From Promethearchaeia archaeon (lineage in GTDB: Archaea > Asgardarchaeota > Lokiarchaeia > Sigyniarchaeales > SOKP01), in the NCBI GenBank assembly GCA_029856045.1, contig JAHQWG010000024.1, positions 1-34,284 on the forward strand: a DNA stretch of 34,284 bases, read 5' to 3'. Shown here in pieces: positions 25,977 to 33,222 of this stretch; within the stretch, counting starts at the first letter, position 1; every line of letters starts with the position of its first letter. The notes beneath the pieces were generated by a model. That model worked only from the letters and a program-made list of their open reading frames with translations, ran no database searches and was not told the origin of the DNA. The translations under genes were made by a program, and so were the position numbers.

Positions 25977-26028
25977 GATCATCTTGGCGTATTACATTTT
26001 GATTGAATTTTAGTGTAATATGTAAATG

Positions 26029-26038
26029 TATATAAAAG
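26029..26038 (+). promoter_or_regulatory. TATA-box-like element before the hairpin
   Basis: TATATAAAAG on the plus strand fits an archaeal TATA box, which would place a start site about 25 bases on, inside or just after the hairpin at 26039-26062. No plus-strand gene follows, so it would drive a noncoding RNA if real. Chance matches are common in AT-rich DNA. Confidence 0.25.
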
Positions 26039-26062
26039 TTCGTGAAACAGCTCTTTCACGAA
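26039..26062. other. Perfect 9-bp stem-loop
   Basis: TTCGTGAAA, six-base loop CAGCTC, TTTCACGAA. It lies about 83 bases past the SAM methyltransferase stop on the minus strand. It may be an RNA hairpin at the end of the methyl-transfer transcript or an operator. No T-tract follows on the minus side, so it is not a classic intrinsic terminator. Confidence 0.5.
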
Positions 26063-26144
26063 GAAACATATACTTCTACAGAACATCCTGGTATTATTTG
26101 AATCAAGATCTATATTTGATATATCGGATTCACTATTTTTCTTA

Positions 26145-26804
26145 TTAAATAATATTATAAGATGTTATCCAAAAATAAGTTAATAATTTTACATTAAGAT
26201 TTTTTATATTATCTCCAAGAATTGGAGCAAATTCATTTTTTTTAGGGAAATTTTTTACAATTTCATATTTTCTTCCATCTTCTAAAGTCCTTATTTGATA
26301 TGTATTCCCTTCATTATCTATTCTTGATATAGGAGTACTACTATTTTTGGTATATAGGTTATCAATAAAAACCACTAAGGCATCTGATTGAAGTTTAGAG
26401 TGAAAAATATTAAGAAATGTTTTTAACTTAGATTTCAAAATATGCGACCACCAGAAACCACTAAAACCAGCGGAAAATTTCCCCTTAATTTTATTTATAG
26501 AGAGCGAATCATCCTGAATAAAGGTAACATTATTTGAAGTATATTTTTTATTTCTTGCGATTTGAAGAACTTCTTGGTTAATATCAGTTGCAGTAACTAA
26601 ATTTGCAACAGAAGCAATAGTTTCAGTCCAGTAGCCAGTTCCACATGCAATTTCAAGAACATTGTGTCCTTTAAATAATTTTTTAAGAATAGAATGAATT
26701 GAAGCAATATCTTTTTGTCGTTCAGGTCGTTGATAAGTTTTCTCATATTCAATTGCTCGATCTGCATAATATTGGATGAGTTTCTTATCTCGATTTTTTT
26801 TCAT
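26145..26804 (-). CDS. Class I SAM-dependent methyltransferase
   Basis: 219 residues. Motif I VLEIACGTGYWTE near 49-61, motif II-like LVTATDINQEVL and motif III-like FIQDDSLSINKIKGKFS are typical of class I methyltransferases of the UbiE/Methyltransf_11/25 type. AAGGAAAG before the ATG at 26804 is a good ribosome site. It begins 27 bases after the MttB-like stop, so it is the last gene of the methyl-transfer cluster. It could methylate a small molecule or an amine related to the MttB substrate (inference). The short C-terminus ends in ordinary sequence, with no sign of truncation. Confidence 0.82.
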   Translation of the reverse strand: MKKNRDKKLIQYYADRAIEYEKTYQRPERQKDIASIHSILKKLFKGHNVLEIACGTGYWTETIASVANLVTATDINQEVLQIARNKKYTSNNVTFIQDDSLSINKIKGKFSAGFSGFWWSHILKSKLKTFLNIFHSKLQSDALVVFIDNLYTKNSSTPISRIDNEGNTYQIRTLEDGRKYEIVKNFPKKNEFAPILGDNIKNLNVKLLTYFWITSYNII

Positions 26805-26831
26805 GAATCTTTCCTTAAATGATTTAATTTA

Positions 26832-28256
26832 TTACAAATATTTAGAGACAATTTTATTCAATTCATTTGCAAGAGATTCGTTAATTGGTTTTATGGGGGT
26901 TTTATTTGATAATTTATCAGCTTCTTCATGCGCTCTTTTTCTTGCGGATTTTGAACCCAATTTTTTCCATGAATCGCGTGTCTTTCTATCAATTATTGAA
27001 CTTGGAAAAAATAATTCTTTTCTAAAAAGTTTTAAAGTAGATGGGTGAGATAAAAATTCTTCTTTCTCTCCATAATCTTTTAGAATTTCTAAAGCAAATG
27101 GAGACCCATAATCCTCAATACCTTGAAGGAATCTTTTAACCATTCCAATAATTTCATTATCAATTAAAAGTTTTTCAATACTTTGTGTAGATTCAAAATC
27201 AAGCATTCCGGGACCTGAAATCATATTAATTCCAGCTAATCCGGCTAGAAGTGCCCCCATTCCTGCTTCAAAACCAGCTTGAGCATCTGGAACTTTTGCA
27301 TCACTTAGACTCATATAAGCGTGTGTTGGCATTTTTAAAAATTTGCCCATTTCTGTGTCAGCAATGTTTATCATCATTGTCTCTATAGCTCCCATCGGTG
27401 TTGTGCCATGTTTCATATCCATTACTGCTGGTGATCCACCCCATATTAATGGTGCTCCACGTTTTGTTAATTGAGCAATTACAACCCCAACAAGGGTTTC
27501 GGCACAATGTTGAGTAATTGATCCCAACAATGTAATTGGAGCACTTGCACCAGCCAATGGCATTGAAACAAACTCAGATGGAACCATACTTTTAGCAGCA
27601 TCAATAACTGATTGAGTAGTAAGATCTGACCACTTTAAAGGTGGGCTGGGGCAAGCGTCAAAGATTGCGAATGGTTTTCTCGCTAGATCATCTTCAGATA
27701 ATCGGCAAGCTAAAAGAATTTCCCGCATAATTGAAAAACTTTCTTTACGAAATGTTCCGGTTACTACAGGTTTATAACAATTAGAAAGAGCAATAAAAAG
27801 TCGATGCCAATCTTGCGCTTCTTTAGGCACATCTTGATAGATTAACGCAGTGCTTTGAGCTTCAATATATTTTAATTGTTCAACGATTTTTGAAAATTTA
27901 ATGAAATCATTCGAAATAGCTTCTCTAATTTCGCCTGTATTCTCATCCAAGATGAAAATTGCAGCGGATCCAGGATCAAAATGAACTTGGTCATCTTTCA
28001 ATGAAATATGTTCCTTACCCTCTCGGTCAAATAAGGTTATTTCATTTGGAACCGATTCTAAACATTTATCAACTAAGTCACGTGGGATGTAGAAGCGTTG
28101 TTCCTTATAGTTAAGCCCTTGTTGCGAAAATAAATCTATAGCTTCTTGATTTTCTATGAAAACTCCTTGAGTTTCTAAAATATCTTTTGCTTCCTCAAAA
28201 ATTAATTTCTTGTGCTCATTATCTAATAACTGAACTTTTGGTTTAATAATTGGCAT
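26832..28256 (-). CDS. Trimethylamine methyltransferase (MttB) superfamily protein, non-pyrrolysine, copy A
   Basis: 474 residues, the normal MttB size. Superfamily landmarks: an N-terminal ETQGVFIEN, PVVTGTFRK, SMPLAGASAPITLLGS near 231-246, GAPLIWGG near 267-274 and SLSDAKVPDAQAGFEAG at 316-332. The frame is continuous with no internal TAG, so it is a non-Pyl member. Characterised non-Pyl members (MtgB, MtpB, MtcB) demethylate quaternary amines such as glycine betaine, proline betaine or carnitine and pass the methyl to a corrinoid protein. It lies 29 bases after the homocysteine methyltransferase and downstream of a corrinoid protein. It is clearly diverged from copy B, so the two may have different substrates. 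Confidence 0.88.
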   Translation of the reverse strand: MPIIKPKVQLLDNEHKKLIFEEAKDILETQGVFIENQEAIDLFSQQGLNYKEQRFYIPRDLVDKCLESVPNEITLFDREGKEHISLKDDQVHFDPGSAAIFILDENTGEIREAISNDFIKFSKIVEQLKYIEAQSTALIYQDVPKEAQDWHRLFIALSNCYKPVVTGTFRKESFSIMREILLACRLSEDDLARKPFAIFDACPSPPLKWSDLTTQSVIDAAKSMVPSEFVSMPLAGASAPITLLGSITQHCAETLVGVVIAQLTKRGAPLIWGGSPAVMDMKHGTTPMGAIETMMINIADTEMGKFLKMPTHAYMSLSDAKVPDAQAGFEAGMGALLAGLAGINMISGPGMLDFESTQSIEKLLIDNEIIGMVKRFLQGIEDYGSPFALEILKDYGEKEEFLSHPSTLKLFRKELFFPSSIIDRKTRDSWKKLGSKSARKRAHEEADKLSNKTPIKPINESLANELNKIVSKYL

Positions 28257-28285
28257 ACTAAATTTTTTTCGATTAAATCATATAT

Positions 28286-29167
28286 TTATAATGAATCAAT
28301 AATTTTACATATTTCCATAATTGTTTGAGGCGATGTTCCACAACATCCGCCAACAATTTTTGCTCCCAAATTAATCATATCATGAATATCTCTTGCATAA
28401 TCTTTTGTTGGATATTCATAAAACGGTTTACCATTTTTATCAATTTTTGGTTGTCCTGCATTTGGTTTAGCTGAAAGTGGCTTATTAGTTAATTTAATAC
28501 TCTCTTCTATTAATCCAATCATATCGTTAGATCCAATAGTACAATTTGCTCCAATTACATCTACTTTTTCCCGTTCCAATATTTGAATACATTTTTCAAG
28601 AGAATCACCCATTATCGTAAAATAACCCCTTGGAGTTTTATTATATGTCATTGAAGCTATAATCGGTTTTTCAGAATTTTTTTTAACTGCTCGAATTGCT
28701 GCTTGCATTTCTTCAATATCTGAAATTGTTTCAATATGCCAGAGATCAACTCCATTTTCTAGAATTTTTACTTGATTAGCAAAACTGGACTGCCATTGTT
28801 CTGAAGTGGTATTTCCTACAGGTGGCCTAAATTCACCACTTGGTCCAATATCGCCCACAATTAAACAGGTAGGAGGACATGCCTTTTTTATATTTTCAAG
28901 TGCTTTTTCATTAATTTCTTTAATTCGATCTTCAAGTTTATATTTTTTTAAATTTAATGAAGATGACCCAAAAGTGCATGTTTGGCACATATCTGAGCCG
29001 ACATCATAGTATGATTTATGTATCTCAGAAATAATATCAGGTTTCTCAATATTCAATAGATCAGGAATCTTACCAGGTTCGATTCCTCGTTTAAATATTT
29101 CTGTACCCATAGCTCCATCAAATAAAATTATCTTCGAATCATTTTTTAACCAATCATGGAATAACAT
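28286..29167 (-). CDS. Homocysteine S-methyltransferase-like protein (MetH N-terminal type)
   Basis: 293 residues, one TIM-barrel module. It has FDGAMGTEI at 16-24, HIETISD at 144-150, and the zinc thiolate set Cys209 (GANC) with Cys275-Cys276 (GGCCGTSP), which activates homocysteine in MetH, BHMT and MmuM. Length equals the stand-alone homocysteine domain. It sits between the corrinoid protein and an MttB-like gene with 29-base gaps, so its methyl donor is probably the methylated corrinoid protein, giving methionine (inference). GGAGG 12 bases before the ATG at 29167 supports the start. Other methyl acceptors remain possible. Confidence 0.88.
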   Translation of the reverse strand: MLFHDWLKNDSKIILFDGAMGTEIFKRGIEPGKIPDLLNIEKPDIISEIHKSYYDVGSDMCQTCTFGSSSLNLKKYKLEDRIKEINEKALENIKKACPPTCLIVGDIGPSGEFRPPVGNTTSEQWQSSFANQVKILENGVDLWHIETISDIEEMQAAIRAVKKNSEKPIIASMTYNKTPRGYFTIMGDSLEKCIQILEREKVDVIGANCTIGSNDMIGLIEESIKLTNKPLSAKPNAGQPKIDKNGKPFYEYPTKDYARDIHDMINLGAKIVGGCCGTSPQTIMEICKIIDSL

Positions 29168-29179
29168 TTTAACAATATT

Positions 29180-29184
29180 CCTCC
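29180..29184 (-). promoter_or_regulatory. Shine-Dalgarno of the homocysteine methyltransferase gene
   Basis: Minus-strand GGAGG, 12 bases before the ATG. It is stronger than most ribosome sites in the window. Confidence 0.55.
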
Positions 29185-29196
29185 AAATTTTAAATT

Positions 29197-29844
29197 TTAT
29201 ATATGCAGGAGAGATTTAGCTAATTCAACTGCTTCTACAGCATTTCCAGCATAACCATCTGCACCGCATTCTTCAACCCATTTACTTGTAACCGGAGCAC
29301 CACCAAGTATTACCTTAAATTTATTGCTAATTCCCTTTTTTTTCAAGATTTCTACAACTTTTTTCTGTCCTAACATAGTAGTTGTTAAAAGTGCTGATAC
29401 TCCTATAATATCAACATTTTTTTCAATTGCTTCATCAATAATCTTTTCAGCGGGAACATCGGCACCCAAATCATAAACCTCAAAACCATACGCTCTTAAC
29501 ATTGTTGCAACAATTGTTTTCCCGATTGAGTGAATATCACCTTCAATAGTTGCTATTACAACTTTTCCTAATGTTTTTCTTTCTATACCGCCCTGTAGAT
29601 GAGGTATGAGAAGATCCAAGCAATCTTGCATGATTTTTGCCCCTCTCATCAACTCTGGAAGGAAAAATTCACCCGCATCCCATAATTCTCCTACGCGCCG
29701 AATTCCTGCTCCAAACCCTTCTTCAATAACATTAAGTATATTTAAATTTTCATCAATTGCTTTATTGGCTAATTCTGTGGCTTTATCTTCATTTAAATTA
29801 ACGATTGCATCAGAAATTTCTCCATATAAGTTTTCTTGAGACAT
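29197..29844 (-). CDS. Corrinoid protein (MttC/MtbC family)
   Basis: 215 residues. Residues 1-85 are the four-helix cap typical of methyltransferase cognate corrinoid proteins (GFGAGIRRVGELWDAGEFFLPELM). Residues 93-215 are the Rossmann-like B12 domain with DIHSIG at 103-108; His105 should be the lower cobalt ligand. The following GVSALLTTTM and GGAPVTSKWVEECGADGYAGNA complete the B12 signature. It shuttles methyl groups between the MttB-like enzymes and an acceptor methyltransferase. GGAGAGAG six bases before the ATG at 29844 is a strong ribosome site. It is 29 bases upstream of the homocysteine methyltransferase gene and about 140 bases past the second MttB-like gene. Confidence 0.95.
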   Translation of the reverse strand: MSQENLYGEISDAIVNLNEDKATELANKAIDENLNILNVIEEGFGAGIRRVGELWDAGEFFLPELMRGAKIMQDCLDLLIPHLQGGIERKTLGKVVIATIEGDIHSIGKTIVATMLRAYGFEVYDLGADVPAEKIIDEAIEKNVDIIGVSALLTTTMLGQKKVVEILKKKGISNKFKVILGGAPVTSKWVEECGADGYAGNAVEAVELAKSLLHI

Positions 29845-29850
29845 ATTATT

Positions 29851-29858
29851 CTCTCTCC
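29851..29858 (-). promoter_or_regulatory. Shine-Dalgarno of the corrinoid protein gene
   Basis: Minus-strand GGAGAGAG, six bases before the ATG at 29844. This suggests high translation of the shared methyl carrier. Confidence 0.6.
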
Positions 29859-29986
29859 TATTCTAAAAAATTATCCAAATATATTAAAACAAATAAACTA
29901 ATGTATTATAGATTTTCTATTATTTGTTATTTAAATCTTACAAAAATAAAGATTACTTAGATAAATTGAAAAAATCTTTGATTATT

Positions 29987-31420
29987 TCAAGCCGATGATG
30001 TAAGATTTCGTTGTGCTTTCTTAACTATTTCTTCCAGTTCTTTAGTCACATCATCTGCAAGTCGTTCGGGTTTATGGGTTGCCAAGATCTCCTCTTTGCG
30101 TTTTCGGCAGCGTTTTTCCATACTAGAAGCCCCTTTATTAATCCAAGTATCATAATACTCCCTGTCTAAGAGAGTCGGGAACCATAATTCATTTCTGAAA
30201 TGTTCAACTGTATGTTGTTTATCAAGAAAAGAACCTTTGGGACCAACCTTTTCAATAATATCAATAGCGAATGTCTTTTCTTCAAAGTTTATTTGTCTGT
30301 TGATGCTTTCTACATATGAGATGATTTCAGATTGCATTACAAGAAAATCTAAAGAACTTGCCTGATCTACACCACAGATTCCCATATGACCAAAAATATC
30401 AGCTCCAGCTGCAGTTCCTAATGCCAGAGTTAAACCACACTCGAGACCAGCTTGGGCATCTGGTCGTTTAGAATCAGTTAGCCCTACATTAATATAGACA
30501 GGCAAATTATAATACTTACCCATCTGAGTCATTGCAACACTGAATATAGCCTGTTCAGGACCGCTGAAAATTAATTGCGTGGTTTTCATATCAAAAGCAT
30601 GGCATATCCCACCGTAGCATACCGGTATTCCTTCGCGTATGAGTTGAGTAATACATATTCCAGCTAAAATTTCAGCGTTTTCCTGAGCTAATGTTCCTGC
30701 AATTGTAGCAGGCGCAGATAATCCCATTTGAGCCATAGGCCCAATTGAAACCGGCATATTAAGTTGAGCAGTTTCAAATAGTAGGTCAACTCCGTTAAAT
30801 GGAAAGGACAGAGGACTTACCGGTTCAAGTAGGGGATGAAACATTGGTAATTTCTGGGCTTTTTTCTCATCTCCTCTAAGGGCGATAATAATATCTACTA
30901 TAAATTTTGCTGAAGCTCTATCATGGAACCAGAATATAATCGGTTTAGTAGTATTTTTTATAGTTTCAAACGCCACTGCTACACATCGCCATGCCACTGG
31001 AAGTTCATGTGGGTCTGCCATGGCTCCTGGTATGGTAATTTTTTCCAAAGCATCGGCAAATTTAACAGCAGTCGCGACATCATTAAGAGATGAATATCTC
31101 CGTTTATTATCAATATTATCAATCCATAGTGCTTGACCGCCTGAAGTGTTGTAATTACGTTTCCCAAGACCAAACTCAGCCTTTTTCGAAAGATCTCGTC
31201 CATAAAGAGTGAAATTTTTTCCCGCTTTTGAAAGCAGCTCCATTACTAAATCAGCTGAAATTCTTACTCGTTTATCTTTCATATCCACATTCGCCCCTCT
31301 CTCGGCGAAACGTGATAAAAGCTCATCATGCGGGATAATTACACCAATCCTCTCAAGTATTATAAGAGATTTTTGGTGTATTATATTAATCTGCTGTTCT
31401 GTAAGCACTTTTGCGATCAT
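29987..31420 (-). CDS. Trimethylamine methyltransferase (MttB) superfamily protein, non-pyrrolysine, copy B
   Basis: 477 residues from the ATG at 31420; a TTG two codons upstream is also in frame. Superfamily features: ILERIGVIIPHDELL, FTLYGRDLSK, PVSIGPMAQMGLSAPATIAG, GIPVCYGG and GLTDSKRPDAQAGLECG, the last matching the SDAK-PDAQAG segment of copy A. No internal TAG, so it is not a pyrrolysine enzyme. It probably demethylates a quaternary amine or related compound towards the corrinoid protein next door. It lies about 140 bases upstream of the corrinoid gene and 142 bases past the MFS transporter stop. Confidence 0.9.
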   Translation of the reverse strand: MIAKVLTEQQINIIHQKSLIILERIGVIIPHDELLSRFAERGANVDMKDKRVRISADLVMELLSKAGKNFTLYGRDLSKKAEFGLGKRNYNTSGGQALWIDNIDNKRRYSSLNDVATAVKFADALEKITIPGAMADPHELPVAWRCVAVAFETIKNTTKPIIFWFHDRASAKFIVDIIIALRGDEKKAQKLPMFHPLLEPVSPLSFPFNGVDLLFETAQLNMPVSIGPMAQMGLSAPATIAGTLAQENAEILAGICITQLIREGIPVCYGGICHAFDMKTTQLIFSGPEQAIFSVAMTQMGKYYNLPVYINVGLTDSKRPDAQAGLECGLTLALGTAAGADIFGHMGICGVDQASSLDFLVMQSEIISYVESINRQINFEEKTFAIDIIEKVGPKGSFLDKQHTVEHFRNELWFPTLLDREYYDTWINKGASSMEKRCRKRKEEILATHKPERLADDVTKELEEIVKKAQRNLTSSA

Positions 31421-31522
31421 TGACAATTGAACAATTATACTTAACTTTATATAAAACTTTTTATGGAAATTTTATTAGGCTTCGTGTTTGGAATATTTTG
31501 AGATATAGATTAAGTTTATTTT

Positions 31523-31537
31523 AAAAAAAAAAAAAAA
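31523..31537 (-). terminator. T15 tract after the MFS transporter
   Basis: Fifteen A residues on the plus strand, T15 in the minus transcript, 25 bases past the transporter stop. It is the longest homopolymer in the window I noticed and suggests the transporter is at least partly a separate transcript from copy B MttB. Confidence 0.6.
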
Positions 31538-31562
31538 TTTGAGATAAAATAAACTTTTGTAA

Positions 31563-33005
31563 TTAAAAGCCGAATTCCTTCAATTGCTTTCTAATTTCTA
31601 ATGTTTTTTCAGGTGTTAGAGGGTATTTTTGCCAAAATATAATTGTACAAATTAATAAAATAATGGCTGGAATTACACTCATATGAAAACGAATCCCCAA
31701 TTGTGCTGGAGCTGATTGACTAGTTGCTCCTTCTACAAATCCAGTGAGTATATGAATAAATGTAAATATTGCGATTTGAGCTCCTCGAGAAAGCCGTGAT
31801 AGGAAAGCTACAACACCTACAGTTGCACCCCTTACATCTGAACGAGTTAATACCACTCTTTCATCAAGCACGTCCGAAAAATAGATTGTTGTTAGAACCC
31901 AGAGGTTTCCCATTGTGAAACCCAAAATAAACATGTAAATCATCGAATCAATTACACCTATATAAAAAGTGGTTAAAAAACACCCTATAACTAGCAATAC
32001 CCCCCCAATCACTGCAGTTTGCTTATTATTGTTATTTTTTTTAGCAAACCAAGTCCAGAACGGAACCGATACCAGCGCTCCAGTAAGAAAAGATGCGAAT
32101 AGAAGGATCATATCAAGTTCTGTAGGTAAGTCACTCACCAAAACAAAATTCGCTGCATATGGAATAGAAGCTGTCATAGAACCGGTGACTATCATAAATC
32201 CAAAGAAGATTATGACATAATATACAAAACTTTTTTGTTTTAAGGTGGACTTCAATGCTTCTATGAAACTTTGACGTTTTTTCTCGCTTATATAATAGCG
32301 GTCAATGAGTTCTTTGTTCTCTTTCATTCCAAATAGGCATAATATTGAAACGGGTGCAATCGTACCAATAATAATCCAAACCATTGAGATATAAGCGACT
32401 TGGTTGTTTATACCTCCAAAAAGACCAAGTAATATTGGTGGGACGATATTAGCGACCGGTAATGCCATCATAGAAAGAGGAGTTCCCCAGCCTCTTGCCT
32501 TTCTACGTGCTGGACCAGTTCGAAATTTGTCAGGAAAAAGAGCATCAGCATTTACAAAACAAAGTGTTGTTAAAGAATCAAATAAGCAGGTTGTAAATAT
32601 GATCCACCCAAAAAATGGCATTGGATTCGTTGCAGCATCGCCAGCTGGTGGCATAAATACAAGGGCTAAAACAAAATTGGCGGGTAAGATGCCTATAATT
32701 ATCCAAATAAATCTTTTACCATACTTTCTTGTGAATTTCGTAATGCGATCAGTGAGGTGTCCTATAAGTGGATCATTAACAGCATCCCATAATGTAAAGA
32801 TGAGCATAGCCAAAAAGATTAATAACGTGTCTAAACCAACCACGACTTCATAAAAGAAAAAAATGTAGGCATTAAAAACTCCATATGCTAACCCGTTCCA
32901 AAAACCAGCACTGCCATAAGAAATCGTATTGAGAGTTGATGGTATTTTATAGGCTCCTTCATCAGTGGATTTCTCCTTATCTTTATTTTTTTTTACTTCA
33001 TTCAT
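31563..33005 (-). CDS. MFS transporter of the GPH (MelB-like) cation symporter family
   Basis: 480 residues, 12 membrane segments. The N-terminal half has LWDAVNDPLIGHLTDR, the GPH signature with acidic residues that bind the coupling cation, and the following R-KYGKRF loop. Charged cytoplasmic ends (KNKDKEKS, and EIRKQLKEFGF at the C-terminus) suit an integral membrane symporter. GPH proteins carry sugars, but related MFS members occur beside MttB-like genes, so here the cargo may be a methylated amine (inference from context). AAAGGAG 10 bases before the ATG at 33005 is a good ribosome site. It precedes the MttB copy B gene on the same strand, with a T15 tract between. Confidence 0.85.
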   Translation of the reverse strand: MNEVKKNKDKEKSTDEGAYKIPSTLNTISYGSAGFWNGLAYGVFNAYIFFFYEVVVGLDTLLIFLAMLIFTLWDAVNDPLIGHLTDRITKFTRKYGKRFIWIIIGILPANFVLALVFMPPAGDAATNPMPFFGWIIFTTCLFDSLTTLCFVNADALFPDKFRTGPARRKARGWGTPLSMMALPVANIVPPILLGLFGGINNQVAYISMVWIIIGTIAPVSILCLFGMKENKELIDRYYISEKKRQSFIEALKSTLKQKSFVYYVIIFFGFMIVTGSMTASIPYAANFVLVSDLPTELDMILLFASFLTGALVSVPFWTWFAKKNNNNKQTAVIGGVLLVIGCFLTTFYIGVIDSMIYMFILGFTMGNLWVLTTIYFSDVLDERVVLTRSDVRGATVGVVAFLSRLSRGAQIAIFTFIHILTGFVEGATSQSAPAQLGIRFHMSVIPAIILLICTIIFWQKYPLTPEKTLEIRKQLKEFGF

Positions 33006-33015
33006 TTATAAAAGA

Positions 33016-33022
33016 CTCCTTT
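33016..33022 (-). promoter_or_regulatory. Shine-Dalgarno of the MFS transporter gene
   Basis: Minus-strand AAAGGAG, 10 bases before the ATG at 33005. Confidence 0.5.
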
Positions 33023-33222
33023 CTTTTTTAAAAAATTTTAAATAGAATTCAAATATATTTGATTGATCTTTTATTTAAAGCTTTCTTGCTTAGAAAATTT
33101 GGAAATTATAATATTTTGCAAAAATAGTGCATTAAAAATATACAATTATTGAACTCATAACACCAATTAGAATTAGACTAGTTATTTTTTTTTCTTTTTT
33201 TTTCCGTTTTTTAAGTAGTTCC

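Larger units (their letters stand above)
25685..26144. other. 460-base noncoding gap with repeat copy 2 and a hairpin
   Basis: No gene is seen. It contains the second repeat copy, several TCGAAA/TTCGAA elements like those at 24.06-24.24 kb, a TATA-like element and a perfect stem-loop, each listed separately. Confidence 0.5.

Noticed and set aside
26832-31420. Pyrrolysine-encoding MttB genes
   Set aside because: Both MttB-like frames are continuous without an in-frame TAG, so they are non-Pyl members.
32404-32853. 149-codon plus-strand frame opposite the MFS transporter
   Set aside because: Lies entirely antisense to a well-supported membrane transporter; composition is the reverse of hydrophobic codons.
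33180-33210. T-rich run as terminator of the GTPase gene
   Set aside because: The T-run is on the plus strand; the GTPase is transcribed on the minus strand, where it would be A-rich.
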